Assembly (NCBI GenBank): GCA_022315425.1
Contig: JAIUPT010000038.1
Span: forward strand, 2,037,501-2,101,500
DNA length: 64,000 bases
Reading direction: 5' to 3'
Source of the DNA: Pseudevernia furfuracea
Lineage: Eukaryota > Ascomycota > Lecanoromycetes > Lecanorales > Parmeliaceae
Position numbers and translations under genes: made by a program. Position 1 is the stretch's first letter. Every line of letters begins with the position of its first letter. This document shows positions 1 to 10,751 of this stretch, in pieces. The notes beneath the pieces were generated by a model. It did no database searches, had not been told where the DNA came from, and saw nothing but the letters and a program-made list of their open reading frames with translations.

Positions 1-720
1 TTGCTGCTGCTGAGTATGCTGCTGTTGAGCTTGCTGCTGCTGTTGCGGGTTAGGCGGCTGTTGTTGACCTTGTTGGTTCTGCTGCTGCTGATGCTGCTGC
101 TGCTGCTGCACTTGTTGTTGTTGTTGTTGATGAGCAGCCTGCTGTTGTTGTTGAGCAGCCTGCTGTTGTTGTTGCTGCTGTTGCTGCTGCTGAGCTTGCT
201 GTTGCTGTTGAGCAGCTTGCTGTTGTTGCTGAGCTTGCTGTTGTTGTTGAGTTTGCTGTTCCCGCTCCCGTTGCTGCTGAGCAGCCTGGTTTTGGGCAGC
301 TTGAGTTTGTTGCTGCTGCTGCTGAGCTTGCTGCTGTTGTTGTTGTTGCTGAGCTTGCTGCTGTTGTTGAGCTTGCTGCTGCTGTTGGGTTTGCTGCTGT
401 TGTTGCTGCTGCTGCGCCGCCTGTTGTGCTTGCCGCTGCATTTGCATATGCTGCTGATGCTGTTGTGCCGCCGCCGCAGCAGCAGCAGGGTCAGGTCCAG
501 TTGGTATCTGAGTCTGAACAGCCATTTGCGGTTGTGGAGCCGGTTGGCCTTGCGTAGTTGCCGCTTGACTGGCTTGCTGCAAGACGAGTTGTTGCATTTG
601 TGTATGTTGGTGCTGCTGAGCTTGCTGCTGGGCATTTTGCTGGGCATTCTGGTGCTGTTGTTGCTGTTGCTGTTGCTGATGCTGCTGGGCTGCAGCTTGT
701 TGTTGCGCACTGTGTTGAGC
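1..720. repeat. CAG/CAA (CTG/TTG) trinucleotide-rich tract
   Basis: Almost uninterrupted runs of ctg/ttg on the plus strand encode poly-Gln on the minus strand. CAG and CAA codons are mixed, so this is not a pure microsatellite, but it is likely to vary in length between strains. Confidence 0.85.
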
Positions 721-1694
721 TTGAGCCTGAGCTTGCAAGTGAGCCTGTTGTTGTACTTGTTGCTGTGCGAGCGCGTGTGCCCGCATTTGTGCATTCTGAT
801 GAGTTTGCTGCTGGGCTTGTTGTAGATGGGGAGTTAGATTGACGCCGCGCATGGCGGCATTGTTTTGAAGATACTGCTGCTGATTCATGGCCTGATTGCC
901 ATTATTGGGAACCATTCCATTTGCCTGCTGTTGCGCCATCAACCGCTGCTGTAGAAGACGTTGGTGTTGGGCCGCCGAGGCTTGCTGTTGGGCTTGGGCT
1001 TGAGCTTGTGCTTGAGCTTGAGCTTGTGCATGATGCTGTGCGAGTTGTGGATTGTTGGCTACTGGGTATTTTGTCAGCAAAGAGCAACAAGCCGTTGTTG
1101 TATCAGGCTAACAATCACACGTAGCGAAACAAGATTGAAAAGTGAGTAGACTAGATAGATTCTATCTGAGGGATAAGTCTCAAATTGATGTAAAGCTTGA
1201 GTGAAGATATGCATGCATGCTAACTGGACACCGAGCAAACAGCGCCACGAGCGCAGTTGATGTTGCTCAAGCGGTGAAGTTGATCCAAGACCGGGGTAGA
1301 ATTCGTGCAACCATGACGGAAAAGGCAGTTATAACTTACAGACATGTTGCATCTGCTGCTGCTGCTGCTGCTGCTGCGCATACATCTGTCCTTGATGTGG
1401 ATTCAAGTGGGACAATGCGTGCTGGCTGGGTCCAACCCCAGCTACACTTGGCGGCCCGCCACCCTGCATCATTCCGCCCATCATAGGTCCCGCCTGGCTG
1501 ACTTGTGGCCCACCCGGCCCTGTGATACCTGGATGTATTTGCTGCCCCATTGACACTCCAGGCTGTTGTCCTCCGGGTACACCTTGATTCGAAGGGTGTC
1601 CATGGACCATTGGCTGTCCTCCATGAGCAACGCCAGGGTGGCCGCCCATGCCAGAGTGTGCATTAAATGGTTGTGGCATGGCCATTTGTGCCAT
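1..1694 (-). CDS. Glutamine-rich transcriptional co-regulator, PtaB/LIM-domain-binding-like (5' part)
   Basis: Partial gene running off the left edge, so the C-terminus is missing. The start is the ATG at 1694 (MAQMAMPQPFNAHSG). Exon 1 (1694–1340) encodes a Gly/Pro/Met/His-rich segment ending in a short Gln run. A donor GTAAGT follows at 1339, and an intron with a CTGAC branch site ends in CAG at 1062. Exon 2 (from 1061) keeps the frame and encodes very long poly-Gln tracts broken by Ala, Leu and His (CAG/CAA repeats). The N-terminal style, including ALSHLNPHQ, resembles fungal PtaB/LIM-domain-binding adhesion regulators as I remember them. The diagnostic Ldb domain would lie outside the window, so this is tentative. 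Other Gln-rich co-activators (Mediator or SWI/SNF subunits) are alternatives. A nuclear transcription role is inferred from composition only. Confidence 0.55.
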
Positions 1695-3896
1695 GGTGGG
1701 AAGGAAATGAGGGTGCTGGTTCGTAATACTCGGGGAATATGTCGAAAGGCGTTTGTCTCACGCGAGAGCGGGGAGCCCTCTCACACAGTCTCAGTCACGG
1801 TGTGGACAGGACGAGGATTTGTGGTTGGGTTGAGCTGGTATGATTCCTTTACAAGGCGTGACGATCTCTTCTGATTATGCTGCAGTAAGGCCTTAGTGTC
1901 TTTCTTTTTTCCTTGCCGCGAATGGAAATACTAAAGCTTTCTTGAAGATCGCCGTGAGTGTGTTGTCAACATAGCGACTCGGTCAGCTGGGATTTCATGA
2001 GGTCGCCGGCGCGTCCAGAGCGCTGGAAGTATAACTGCAAACGAGGCGCAGGTGTGAATAGAAGAGGTCGCCGCAGTCAGGCTCGAGGCGGCAGGTGAGT
2101 TGGGTTGAATGTTACAGTGCAGCTTCGCAAAAAGGCCCAAACGTCTCGCCCCACCAGCCTCGCTTCAATGTCCGATATATTGTAACACACTTTTGGTTGA
2201 CTTGAGTTGTCCTCTTGATCTGTTCTTTAAGGTACGGCGGTCTGTCCGAGTCACGCTCTCTGATTGCGACAGAATGGCGGGATTACAGATTACACTCAGA
2301 TGTCCACCAATGAGCGTTTTTATTTTTCCGGAAAAGCGAGGGTAGAGAAAAGGTAGAGAAAGGCAAGAATTGTCAGCGAAAGGCGAATCAAGAGATCAAG
2401 GACCAGTTAAAAAGGACTCTAACTCGTCAGCAGTGACTCCAAATAGTACACCTGCTTCCTCATCCAGGCTCGAGCTCATCTCTTCGGCATTGGCCAAGAA
2501 TTGGGCGCTAAGCCTTTCTCATCTTAGTCCCCCCCCCACTAATGCGCTAGGTAACAAAAATAATATCAGAGCCGGGCACCTCCACCAAACATCCTCATCG
2601 TTCACAATTTGCCCCAGTCATTAACAATCATTGACAATCATTAATATTCATTTCTCCTTGCATTTATCCCACCAACATCTCTTACTGCTCAAGGTATGTA
2701 ACAATACCTAACCATTCCTTACCCTACCTTATATCCTACACACATCGGAACGATGACAACAATATAAAAGTCTTCTTTTCCCACCTGAGTCGACCTTGAA
2801 GAGACCAATCTGTCGGATGCCCTTCGCCGGGTGTCTGCTACTTGCCAGTACACTTGTCTGACCATCAAAAAATTCCACCATGCTGCTGTCAATCGCACTG
2901 TTGCAGGATTGTTGGCTAATGAGTCAAGAGTCATAGTTCATAGGCCACTGCCCTGACTCCGCCAAATCCGAGAGCTCGACAACCTACCGTCGAGCTCCCC
3001 ACTACTACCAAGTAAGCTGCATCTCCGTTGCTCTCTACCTCTACATTTGGTTCTTCTATGATGAAATACAATCCACATTCGCAGTTTTCACGCGAACTGG
3101 TGCACGAACCTATTAAGCCGCCAGAATCATGTGCGCATTCAATTTATGCTTTCCTTGGAAGTCTGATCGAGAACTCTTTCTATAAAATGCTTCTTTTTAT
3201 CAACAACAAAGAGGGAACGATTCACAGGCTAACATGTCGCTATCAGGTCACCTCACATCGCCTAGTCGAGCCTCCATTCTTGAAGCTCGAGTGTCCACTG
3301 CCATACGTACACAGGACCCTAAGCAAGCGTCCAGAATCAAGGCAGGCCTTTCATGCTATAATTACCTACACATTTTGACTAGAATAAGGAGAAATCCATT
3401 CCAGAGGCAAATATATTTGGGATTATTTCCCGTAAGACATGTCCATTACGAGTGTTCTTATCCGCTTGAGACTATAGATGTTGATTAACGTAGAGAAATG
3501 AGTTTATTTCCCATAAACCACGTTTCTCTTGAGTGCTTCCACCTAACATTTTCCCACAACATTGCCAGCTTTTGCATTTTTACACGCTCTTGCGGGGATA
3601 AGTCCAAAGGTGGTTTTGGTCTTGTCGTAGTCAGAGCCTTCGTCCGCCGTGATATCGCAAATTGTGATTAATAAATTTATCAGCTGTACAAAGTTAACCT
3701 GTAGAGTACTAAGGTAGAGTAGGAATAAGAAAGCATCGGGCTTGGCGAGCTAGAGGGAGGTCCTTCGTGATCCTTTGAGACACCACACTTCCACACCTCG
3801 AAGGCAGAGGGACAACTTGGATTCAAGCTTCCTCAGCCTATTCTCCACACATCACAGTTTCCTTTTGCATTTATACTCTTGGAGACGCCATTTACA
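1695..3896. other. Intergenic, divergent promoter region
   Basis: About 2.2 kb between the divergent Gln-rich regulator and VMA2. Only weak, uncoupled ORFs are present, with no recognisable motif. It is T/C-rich in places near 2540–2700 and probably holds both promoters and long 5' leaders. Confidence 0.5.
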
Positions 3897-5805
3897 ATGG
3901 CGAACGAAGTGCAGGACCCCCGCATGACCACTATCCACCCTCGAATCCGCTACAATACAATTGGAGGTGTCAATGGGCCTTTGGTCATTCTAGACAATGT
4001 AGGACCATTAGCAGAATTCCAGCCACACTAGCTGATGTGAATAATCCAGGTCAAATTCCCGAGATACAACGAGATCGTCTCCTTGACCCTACCCGATGGC
4101 TCAGAGAGATCGGGACAGGTGCTGGAAGCTCGAGGTACCACACCTCCCGCCCCTACCTCGCAATTGGAGTGAGCTGACACCGCATGTAACCAGGGAATCG
4201 AGCCGTTGTCCAAGTACGCCCCCTGAAGCTACCTGGACGCTTGTGCTAGTGCTGATCGTGGATAGGTGTTTGAAGGGACCTCCGGTATCGATGTCAAGAA
4301 GGTCAGAGAAGATGCTTTGGACTATCGAGCACACCGCTGACAGTCAATAGACCAAAGTAGAATTCACTGGGCACAACCTCAAGATCGGAGTGTCTGAGGA
4401 CATGCTGGGGCGCATCTTCGACGGATCAGGCAGAGCCATTGATAAGGGGCCCAAGGTGCTTGCGGAAGATTACCTAGACATTAACGGCAGTCCAATCAAC
4501 CCCTACTCTCGAGTACGTTTGTAACATACCCAACTCGATAGCGCAAGCTGAGACGCAGCCAGGTCTACCCAGAAGAGATGATTGCAACAGGAATATCAGC
4601 AATAGACACAATGAACTCGATTGCCCGCGGGCAAAAGATACCCATCTTCTCCGCTGCCGGTCTACCGCATAACGAAATCGCTGCGCAGATATGTCGTCAA
4701 GCTGGCTTGGTCAACAAGCCTACCAAAGACGTCCACGATGGTCATGAGGAGAACTTCTCCATTGTCTTTGCGGCTATGGGTGTTAATATGGAGACAAGTC
4801 GATTCTTTACAAGAGATTTCGAGGAGAATGGAAGTATGGAGAGAGTCACACTGTTCTTGAACTTGGCAAATGATCCTACGTGAGATTTCCTTGCCCTGCA
4901 GCTTGCATATGTGCTTACAGAAACAGTATCGAACGTATCATCACCCCGCGTCTCGCCCTGACAACTGCCGAATACTATGCCTACCAATTAGAAAAGCACG
5001 TCTTGGTCATCCTCACAGATCTAACAGCATACTGTGATGCTCTTCGCGAAGTCTCGGCTGCAAGAGAAGAAGTGCCAGGTCGGCGTGGATACCCGGGTTA
5101 TATGTATACTGACTTATCCACAATATACGAGCGTGCTGGTCGTGTGGAAGGTCGCAATGGATCAATCACCCAGATCCCCATCCTGACTATGCCCAACGAC
5201 GGTATGGCAGGCAATGTCTCCTTTTCGGAATAAGCTGACTCTCGATTGCAGATATCACACATCCTATTCCCGATCTTACAGGCTACATCACTGAAGGCCA
5301 AATCTTCATCGACCGTCAACTTCACAACAAAGGTGTCTACCCACCCATCAACGTACTCCCATCACTATCCCGTCTCATGAAATCCGCCATCGGTGAGGGC
5401 CATACCCGCAAAGACCACGGCGATGTCTCCAACCAACTCTACGCCAAATATGCCATCGGCCGAGATGCAGCATCCATGAAAGCAGTCGTTGGTGAAGAGG
5501 CTCTTTCTTCCGAAGACAAGCTCTCTCTCGAATTTCTTGACAAGTTCGAACGGACTTTCATCTCCCAATCCGCCTACGAGTCGCGCACCATATACGAGTC
5601 TATCGATCTAGCATGGAGTCTGCTGCGTATATACCCCAAGGAATTGCTGAATCGTATTCCGAAGAAGATCCTAGATGAGTTCTACCAGCGCAGTGGTAAG
5701 GGTAAGAGAGGAAACAAGGACACGAGGGATAACGAGGAGCAAGATGGAGAGCACGAACACCAACAGACGGATGGGGAACAGAATGAGGACTTGATCGAGA
5801 CATAA
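3897..5805 (+). CDS. VMA2: V-type proton ATPase subunit B (catalytic-head regulatory subunit)
   Basis: Eight exons: 3897–3998, 4050–4134, 4194–4213, 4266–4301, 4351–4512, 4563–4879, 4927–5201 and 5252–5805. Together they give 516 residues, the usual size for the family. All seven introns are 46–59 nt with GT–AG ends and join in frame. The product is the non-catalytic nucleotide-binding B subunit of the V1 sector, part of the A3B3 head that drives proton pumping into the vacuole and endomembranes. Seen directly: the N-terminal beta-barrel (RYNTIGGVNGPLVILDN, then VKFPRYNEIV), the central nucleotide-binding fold (PIFSAAGLPHNEIAAQICRQ, with the degenerate P-loop typical of B subunits), and the segment REVSAAREEVPGRRGYPGYM. 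The C-terminal tail is acidic and polar (DNEEQDGEHEHQQTDGEQNED), as in other fungi. The gene converges on frataxin. Confidence 0.98.
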
Positions 5806-6036
5806 GGAAATATCAAAGGCTGGAGCGGAACAAATACGGTGTGCTGAAGGGGTGCGGTGTAATATGTGTACATTTTGCATTGACTGCATGCTTCGCTTAG
5901 AATGTGAAACTATACGAGATGCCGAACTTCATTCTTCACCCATTTCCATCATGGGAACCTTTACCCGCATAATGAATGTGAGTAAGTAGCCAACGCCATT
6001 CACAATGCAATGGGTATGCCCTTCCATGCCGCTAAA

Positions 6037-6832
6037 TCACAGGGGGAACTTAGGTCCCTTGAAGATATCCTCCTCCCCAACACCAACCTCCTCCTCAAGC
6101 AACCCACTCAACGTACTCCCATCCCGTAAATACACCCACTCCCCGACCTCCTCTTCCTCCCAACTCTCCCCCGGGCGCACAACCCAATCATATCGCTTGG
6201 GCCCGGACACCGGACTGCTGAGCCAGATCTGCTTATTCGGAGGCTGTTTGTTGAGGACGTAGGTGCCGTTCGGCGGGTAGACAATCGTCAACACGCCGGC
6301 CTGTTTTTTCCACGCGGGGTTAACGGGGACGTCAGTAAAAAAAATTCGAGCCCAAAAAGGAAAAACGTTGTGGGTGCAATGTTTTGTTGGCGAAGGTCAG
6401 GTGCGCGGGGCGGGGGGGGGGGGGGGGGAAACGGACGGAATATTCCACATCCAAATCAGGCTCCTTCTGCTCTTGGATCAACTCTAGGTCTACGACCAGC
6501 TCGTCGATGTACCGGTCGGCTTCTTTGTGGTATTCCTCTGTCGAGATCTCCGTCGCTTTGGCCTTTGCTGCCGCGAGGTGCGCGCGGCTGGTCGTGAATG
6601 TACGGCTCTGAGACTGGGACTGGGGCTGGGGCTGGGGTCGGGGTCGGGGTTGTTGCAGTCGGTGGAATTCGCGGTAAGTTTGTGTTGTTGTGGATGAGGA
6701 CAGTATGCGGGGGGTGTTGATGGCATGTCTTGAGGATGCAGGCGCTCTGGATCGGTTCAGGATTAGGGAGGGGAGGATACGGTGTGGTGCTTTTAAGAGG
6801 GGAATTTTGACGGAGGTGGCTTTGTGGGCCAT
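6037..6832 (-). CDS. YFH1: Frataxin, mitochondrial iron-sulfur cluster assembly protein
   Basis: Two exons, 6832–6437 and 6300–6037, give 219 residues. The join is TCC|GCC in phase 0, reading VEYS–AGVLTIVYPP. Frataxin binds iron and stimulates the cysteine desulfurase/Isu scaffold complex in the mitochondrial matrix. The first ~85 residues are Arg/Ser/Pro-rich and lack acidic residues, as expected for a mitochondrial presequence. The acidic helix 1 follows (YHKEADRYIDELVVDLELI), and then the hallmark sheet NKQPPNKQIWLSSPVSGPKR. The C-terminal half ends at GPKFPL. The donor is GTCCGT, weaker than the usual fungal GTAAGT or GTACGT. The 136-nt intron contains a 17-base C homopolymer, unusually long for this window. 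Confidence 0.95.
6412..6428. repeat. G17 homopolymer inside the frataxin intron
   Basis: Seventeen consecutive G on the plus strand (C on the transcribed strand), starting about eight bases inside the frataxin intron. It is prone to slippage and to sequencing error. Confidence 0.9.
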
Positions 6833-7176
6833 GGTCTTTTGGTTTTTCTGGAGCCCGGAGAGGTGTGAGTAGAGGATGTACTTTGTTATATCAGTGGATT
6901 GAAATCGCGGAATGAAGCCGCTAGAGTACTCGTTGTCACCTACCTAGTAAAATGTAACACATCTAGTAATGCAATACATTATTCAAAATGCCTTCGTCGA
7001 ATCAATTTAATATGACATTTCAGCATTATAAGAATAAATAATGTTATTGTTTTATTGCTAGCAATACTAACGTATTTCGTTTCTTCTTTATTACGAGCGT
7101 ATCTCGTATTTCTACGTCTCTATATTTCTTTCATATATATCTCATCACGTTCCATCCGTGACAACACCCTAATCCA
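6833..7176. other. Intergenic, AT-rich
   Basis: Frataxin upstream region followed by an AT-rich stretch (about 6950–7150) that forms the 3' flank of the ammonia-lyase gene. No gene seen. Confidence 0.5.
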
Positions 7177-9138
7177 TTACTCCTCCACTTCTTTGAGAGC
7201 GGTCAGGACGACATCGTATAAGCTTCCCGACCTGATCGACTCGTAGACCCGCGTGTTGTACAGCTCAATGCTCGGCGTGACACCGTCCAGCGTCACGGCC
7301 TCGGTTGACGCCAGGTGCTCCTCGCCCAAGAACGGAACGCCGAGGTCCTCTCTAATGAAGCGGTACATGCGCTGCGAAGTCGGGCCAATGTACGGGGTCG
7401 GGTCGGGCGGGGCGTCCTTCCGGCCCTCGATCTCTATCGCGCGCAGGTCGAGCGCCTGACACAGCACCAGGAGGTGCGCCGAGGCGATCTGGGACAGCAC
7501 GTCGACGGCCTCGAGCGTATAGCGGGCGGAAACAAGCGCTAGGGAGTTGAGAGACTGGTTGCCCATTTCGGCCGTCTGCACATGCGACCCGACGGGGTTG
7601 GCCAGAAAGCCCAACTCGGACGTTAGGCCGGCAACGACGACGTCGAGCCCCTTGAATAGGAACGAGTCGTTGGCGTCGTCGGAGCACAGATTTGGCGGCA
7701 GGCCCCGGCTGGTGGTCGGGTTGATCATCTCGGTGCACTGAGCGAAAAGCATACGGCCGATGCTCTGCAGGCCCTGGCACAGCTTCTCGGCCGCCGACGT
7801 GACGGCGCGCGCCTGGAAGTTACCGCCGTGAAACACGCGGCCTGTCGCCGTTTCGATCAGCGGGTTGTCCGTCACCGAGTTAAGCTCGATTGTTAGCTGG
7901 TCGTGCGCCAGACAAAAATCTTCCAGCACGGGGCCGATCCACTGGCTGGCCGTGCGTATCGAATAGCGGTCCTGCCGTAGCGTCGCCTCGTTCTGGCTAT
8001 CGTGCCGGTTCAGCAGCTGCGACCCGTTAAGAAACGCTTTGATATTCCGTGCACTATCCACCTGCCCAGGGTGCGGCCGCACTTGCGCAATGAACGGCTC
8101 GAAGCTCTCGTCACTGCCACGCAGCGCCTCCACGCTCATCGCCGTCAGCACCTGCGACAGCGCTGCGAGATTAAAGGACTCATGCGCCGCGAGAGCCGCC
8201 ACTCCGGCCGACACAGCCGTGCCGTTGACGATGGCGAGGCCTTCTTTGGCGTGCAGACTGATAGGTGCTATGCCAGCTTCCTCCAGGGCGACATCGGCTC
8301 TCGTCACTCTCCTAGCGCCGTCGACGTCCCGGGGACCAGCGGAAGCCGTAGCGGATGACTTGCCTTGCATCACGGCGCCGATCCACGCGAGCGCGCTGAG
8401 GTCCCCTGATGCCGAGATGCTCCCACGGACGGGAATCCGTGGCACGACATCCTTATTCAAGAGGTTAACCAGGGATTCCGCGATGTCGACCCGAATGCCC
8501 GACGCACCACCGGAGAGGGAATTGAGGCGGATGATCATGGACGCCCGCGCCCATGACTCCGGCATGCAGGTAGCGGCGAGCGGGTCGTTTAGCGGAAGCG
8601 AACTTTTCACCAGCGTGCGTTGTTGTTGTTCTTTTAGGTCTTTGCTGGGCTCGGCTACGCTATTACTTTGGCTAGGGTGGGTAACGCCGTTGCTTTGGTC
8701 AGGATGGGTTACGCCGTTGCTTCCATTGCTTTGGCCAGGATGGGTCACACCGTTGCTTTGATATACATGTCCATTGCTCTTCAGGACGGGCTGCTGCTTG
8801 CCGTCCGCAACGATTCCGCACGTCAGATGACTGATCAGGCTCTGCTGGACCCTCTCAACGTCGTTGGATCTCGTTTCAGCGCTGCCCCCGAATCCCGTGT
8901 TGACGCCGTATATGACATTGCCTTGGGCGACCTTCTCTGGGATGATCTTGCTGCACACTTCGATGGCGTTGATGGACTCGGATGTGAGCTCCACATGTTT
9001 TAATTGTCTCGAGACTTCCACCACATCGGCGATGGTCAGGCTCCTTCCGTCAACGGCCAGAGTCGCCTTGGTGGGCACTGAAGGATCACGCCATTGTGAG
9101 AGGACTAAAGCTGTGAATGAGGGCATTGAAGGGGCCAT
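7177..9138 (-). CDS. Aromatic amino acid ammonia-lyase (PAL/TAL/HAL family, MIO enzyme)
   Basis: A single exon of 653 residues from the first ATG at 9138; the open frame extends upstream only through non-ATG codons. Family members deaminate L-Phe or L-Tyr to cinnamate or p-coumarate, and some act as aminomutases. Seen directly: the inner-loop catalytic Tyr in IYGVNTGFGGSAETR, the MIO-forming Ala-Ser-Gly in SISASGDLSALAWIGAVM, the conserved NDNP-type segment SVTDNPLIE, and AEMGNQSLNSLALVSAR. The ring-selectivity pair aligns as His-Leu (SHLTCGI), as in bacterial tyrosine ammonia-lyases, so Tyr is a possible substrate (inference). An insert at about residues 120–160 holds a tandem NGVTHPxQS repeat. 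Next upstream on the same strand is an A-T-R carboxylate reductase that could take the product. The ORF looks intact. Confidence 0.93.
   Translation of the reverse strand: MAPSMPSFTALVLSQWRDPSVPTKATLAVDGRSLTIADVVEVSRQLKHVELTSESINAIEVCSKIIPEKVAQGNVIYGVNTGFGGSAETRSNDVERVQQSLISHLTCGIVADGKQQPVLKSNGHVYQSNGVTHPGQSNGSNGVTHPDQSNGVTHPSQSNSVAEPSKDLKEQQQRTLVKSSLPLNDPLAATCMPESWARASMIIRLNSLSGGASGIRVDIAESLVNLLNKDVVPRIPVRGSISASGDLSALAWIGAVMQGKSSATASAGPRDVDGARRVTRADVALEEAGIAPISLHAKEGLAIVNGTAVSAGVAALAAHESFNLAALSQVLTAMSVEALRGSDESFEPFIAQVRPHPGQVDSARNIKAFLNGSQLLNRHDSQNEATLRQDRYSIRTASQWIGPVLEDFCLAHDQLTIELNSVTDNPLIETATGRVFHGGNFQARAVTSAAEKLCQGLQSIGRMLFAQCTEMINPTTSRGLPPNLCSDDANDSFLFKGLDVVVAGLTSELGFLANPVGSHVQTAEMGNQSLNSLALVSARYTLEAVDVLSQIASAHLLVLCQALDLRAIEIEGRKDAPPDPTPYIGPTSQRMYRFIREDLGVPFLGEEHLASTEAVTLDGVTPSIELYNTRVYESIRSGSLYDVVLTALKEVEE
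8660..8770 (-). repeat. In-frame minisatellite within the ammonia-lyase gene
   Basis: Three to four copies of an approximately 24-nt unit encode SNGVTHPxQ-type repeats (copies carry G, D or S at x). It is in frame and sits between the substrate-loop region and the MIO domain, where family members usually have a short linker. Confidence 0.85.
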
Positions 9139-10751
9139 GTTGATCCAGAACAAGGCGGGCAGTCAGAAATCCAAGGGAAAGGAGGGGACGATGAAAGTAC
9201 CTTTGTTCTACATCCTTTTCCACTTGCAGATGGCAATTTATAACATTTATCAAAGACTTCGACTGCTTAGAAGCGTCATCGCAACTTGTAGTGATGGGAA
9301 AGGTATGGTATATGGTATGGGATTTAGGAAATTTTCTTCATACCATCCCCAAAGGTATGGGATATTCTTGATCCCACTCAAGGGTGTGGCCTGTCGGACG
9401 CGGCAGAGGCGTGGGCCGAGGAGAACCGGAACGCCGGCCAGCGCTCGCTCAAGGCGAAATACGATGCACAGAACCGTTTCCGCTATTTTGAGCCTATTGT
9501 AAGGTATCTGGTTCGGCATAGATTCAAACCGCGGCGGACTGCTCATTTCTTTGAAGCATGGGATTTAATGGAGGCGATCATCTCATAGTTTTGTATTATA
9601 GAACTTTCCTTTTTTTTTAAAACAGTTATAGACATTTCTAAAGGGATATTTTAGTACCCACAATCACATTTCTGTTTTCCTATTCGGTCGATTGATTGGC
9701 TTGGTCATTGACCGGTATGAGAAAGCGAGTCAAGTATGGTATTCTCTTTATCAGGTCTGTGTACGCCACTACAAGTTGTGATCGATTGCCGAGATTCCGA
9801 TCTGAGCCCTGAGATGACAATGTTGTCCACCCAGCACCAATCGAGGACATTATAGAATATCCATTCAGTGCCGGGCGTTTTTCCTATCATGCATCCATCG
9901 GACTGTCAATGTGAAGGGCAATGGCGAGGGAGTGGAGAGGCACAAAGGTGAATTGTATACTAAGGATTATCAAACTCTGGTATACCCAGTTACGTCAATG
10001 GATATCTGGAATTGAGTTACTTGAGATATAATTCGGTTCATGACACCTGCATCTTTATTGCACGGGTCATCGACAATGGGTAGCACGGAAATCTTGAGCT
10101 CCTTCTCGCAATGGCCAAGAACTTGTATCAATACCTATTCTACCTGCCCTTGCTGCCTTGGAATGTTTGGAGGCAACGGCGCTAACTACCTTACCTTTCT
10201 TTAAGTAACAAGGATAAGCAACGGGAAAAGCTAAGGTAAGGTAACAACACTCTTTGAACGGACTACGAGTAACCCATATTGGAACATGCAGGACCAGGTG
10301 AGATTAGAAAAACACGACGGAGAAAGTAAAATCTCAGCTCGAGTCAGACTGCTGCCAGACGGCATCCACCAGTTTTTACTAACCCATACTCTATTGGATA
10401 TGGTGACGATTTTTTACCTCTGGTATGCATTATGCAGATAAGATCGGAAAAAGCTTCTTCGCCACGAGACGGGGCATAGGAGAACAGGCGGCAGGCCTAA
10501 CCGTATCTACATACCTGGAAATGCAATCGACCCGGAAATGCAACCGATACTTATATCCGGCGCAACCAACTCAGCTCCGGACAGTCACCCACCCACCAGT
10601 CACCCTCGCTTCACTGTGATGAGGTCATTAACTTTTTTTTGTGTTGGGATGCTAGGTGATTATGCGTGTCACTGGTATTCAATTTCCGTCCATACAGACA
10701 AAAGCTTCAGTAAATGCATGCTTCACTCCGTTGTTACAAGGAAATTCCCCT
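9139..10751. other. Intergenic region between the ammonia-lyase and the NRPS-like gene
   Basis: About 1.6 kb without a credible gene. It holds repeated 'ggtatgg' motifs near 9300–9360 and a perfect 11-bp inverted repeat at 10187–10197 and 10233–10243 (taccttacctt / aaggtaaggta). It contains the ammonia-lyase promoter. Confidence 0.5.

Noticed and set aside
1..825. Plus-strand poly-Leu ORF
   Set aside because: Antisense of the CAG/CAA repeat; the minus frame splices to a credible N-terminal exon.
3028..3488. Two overlapping plus ORFs in the intergenic region
   Set aside because: No homology-like motifs, no splice partners, and composition like the surrounding noncoding DNA.
8039..9003. Plus ORFs across the ammonia-lyase
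   Set aside because: Antisense shadows of the GC-rich lyase coding sequence.
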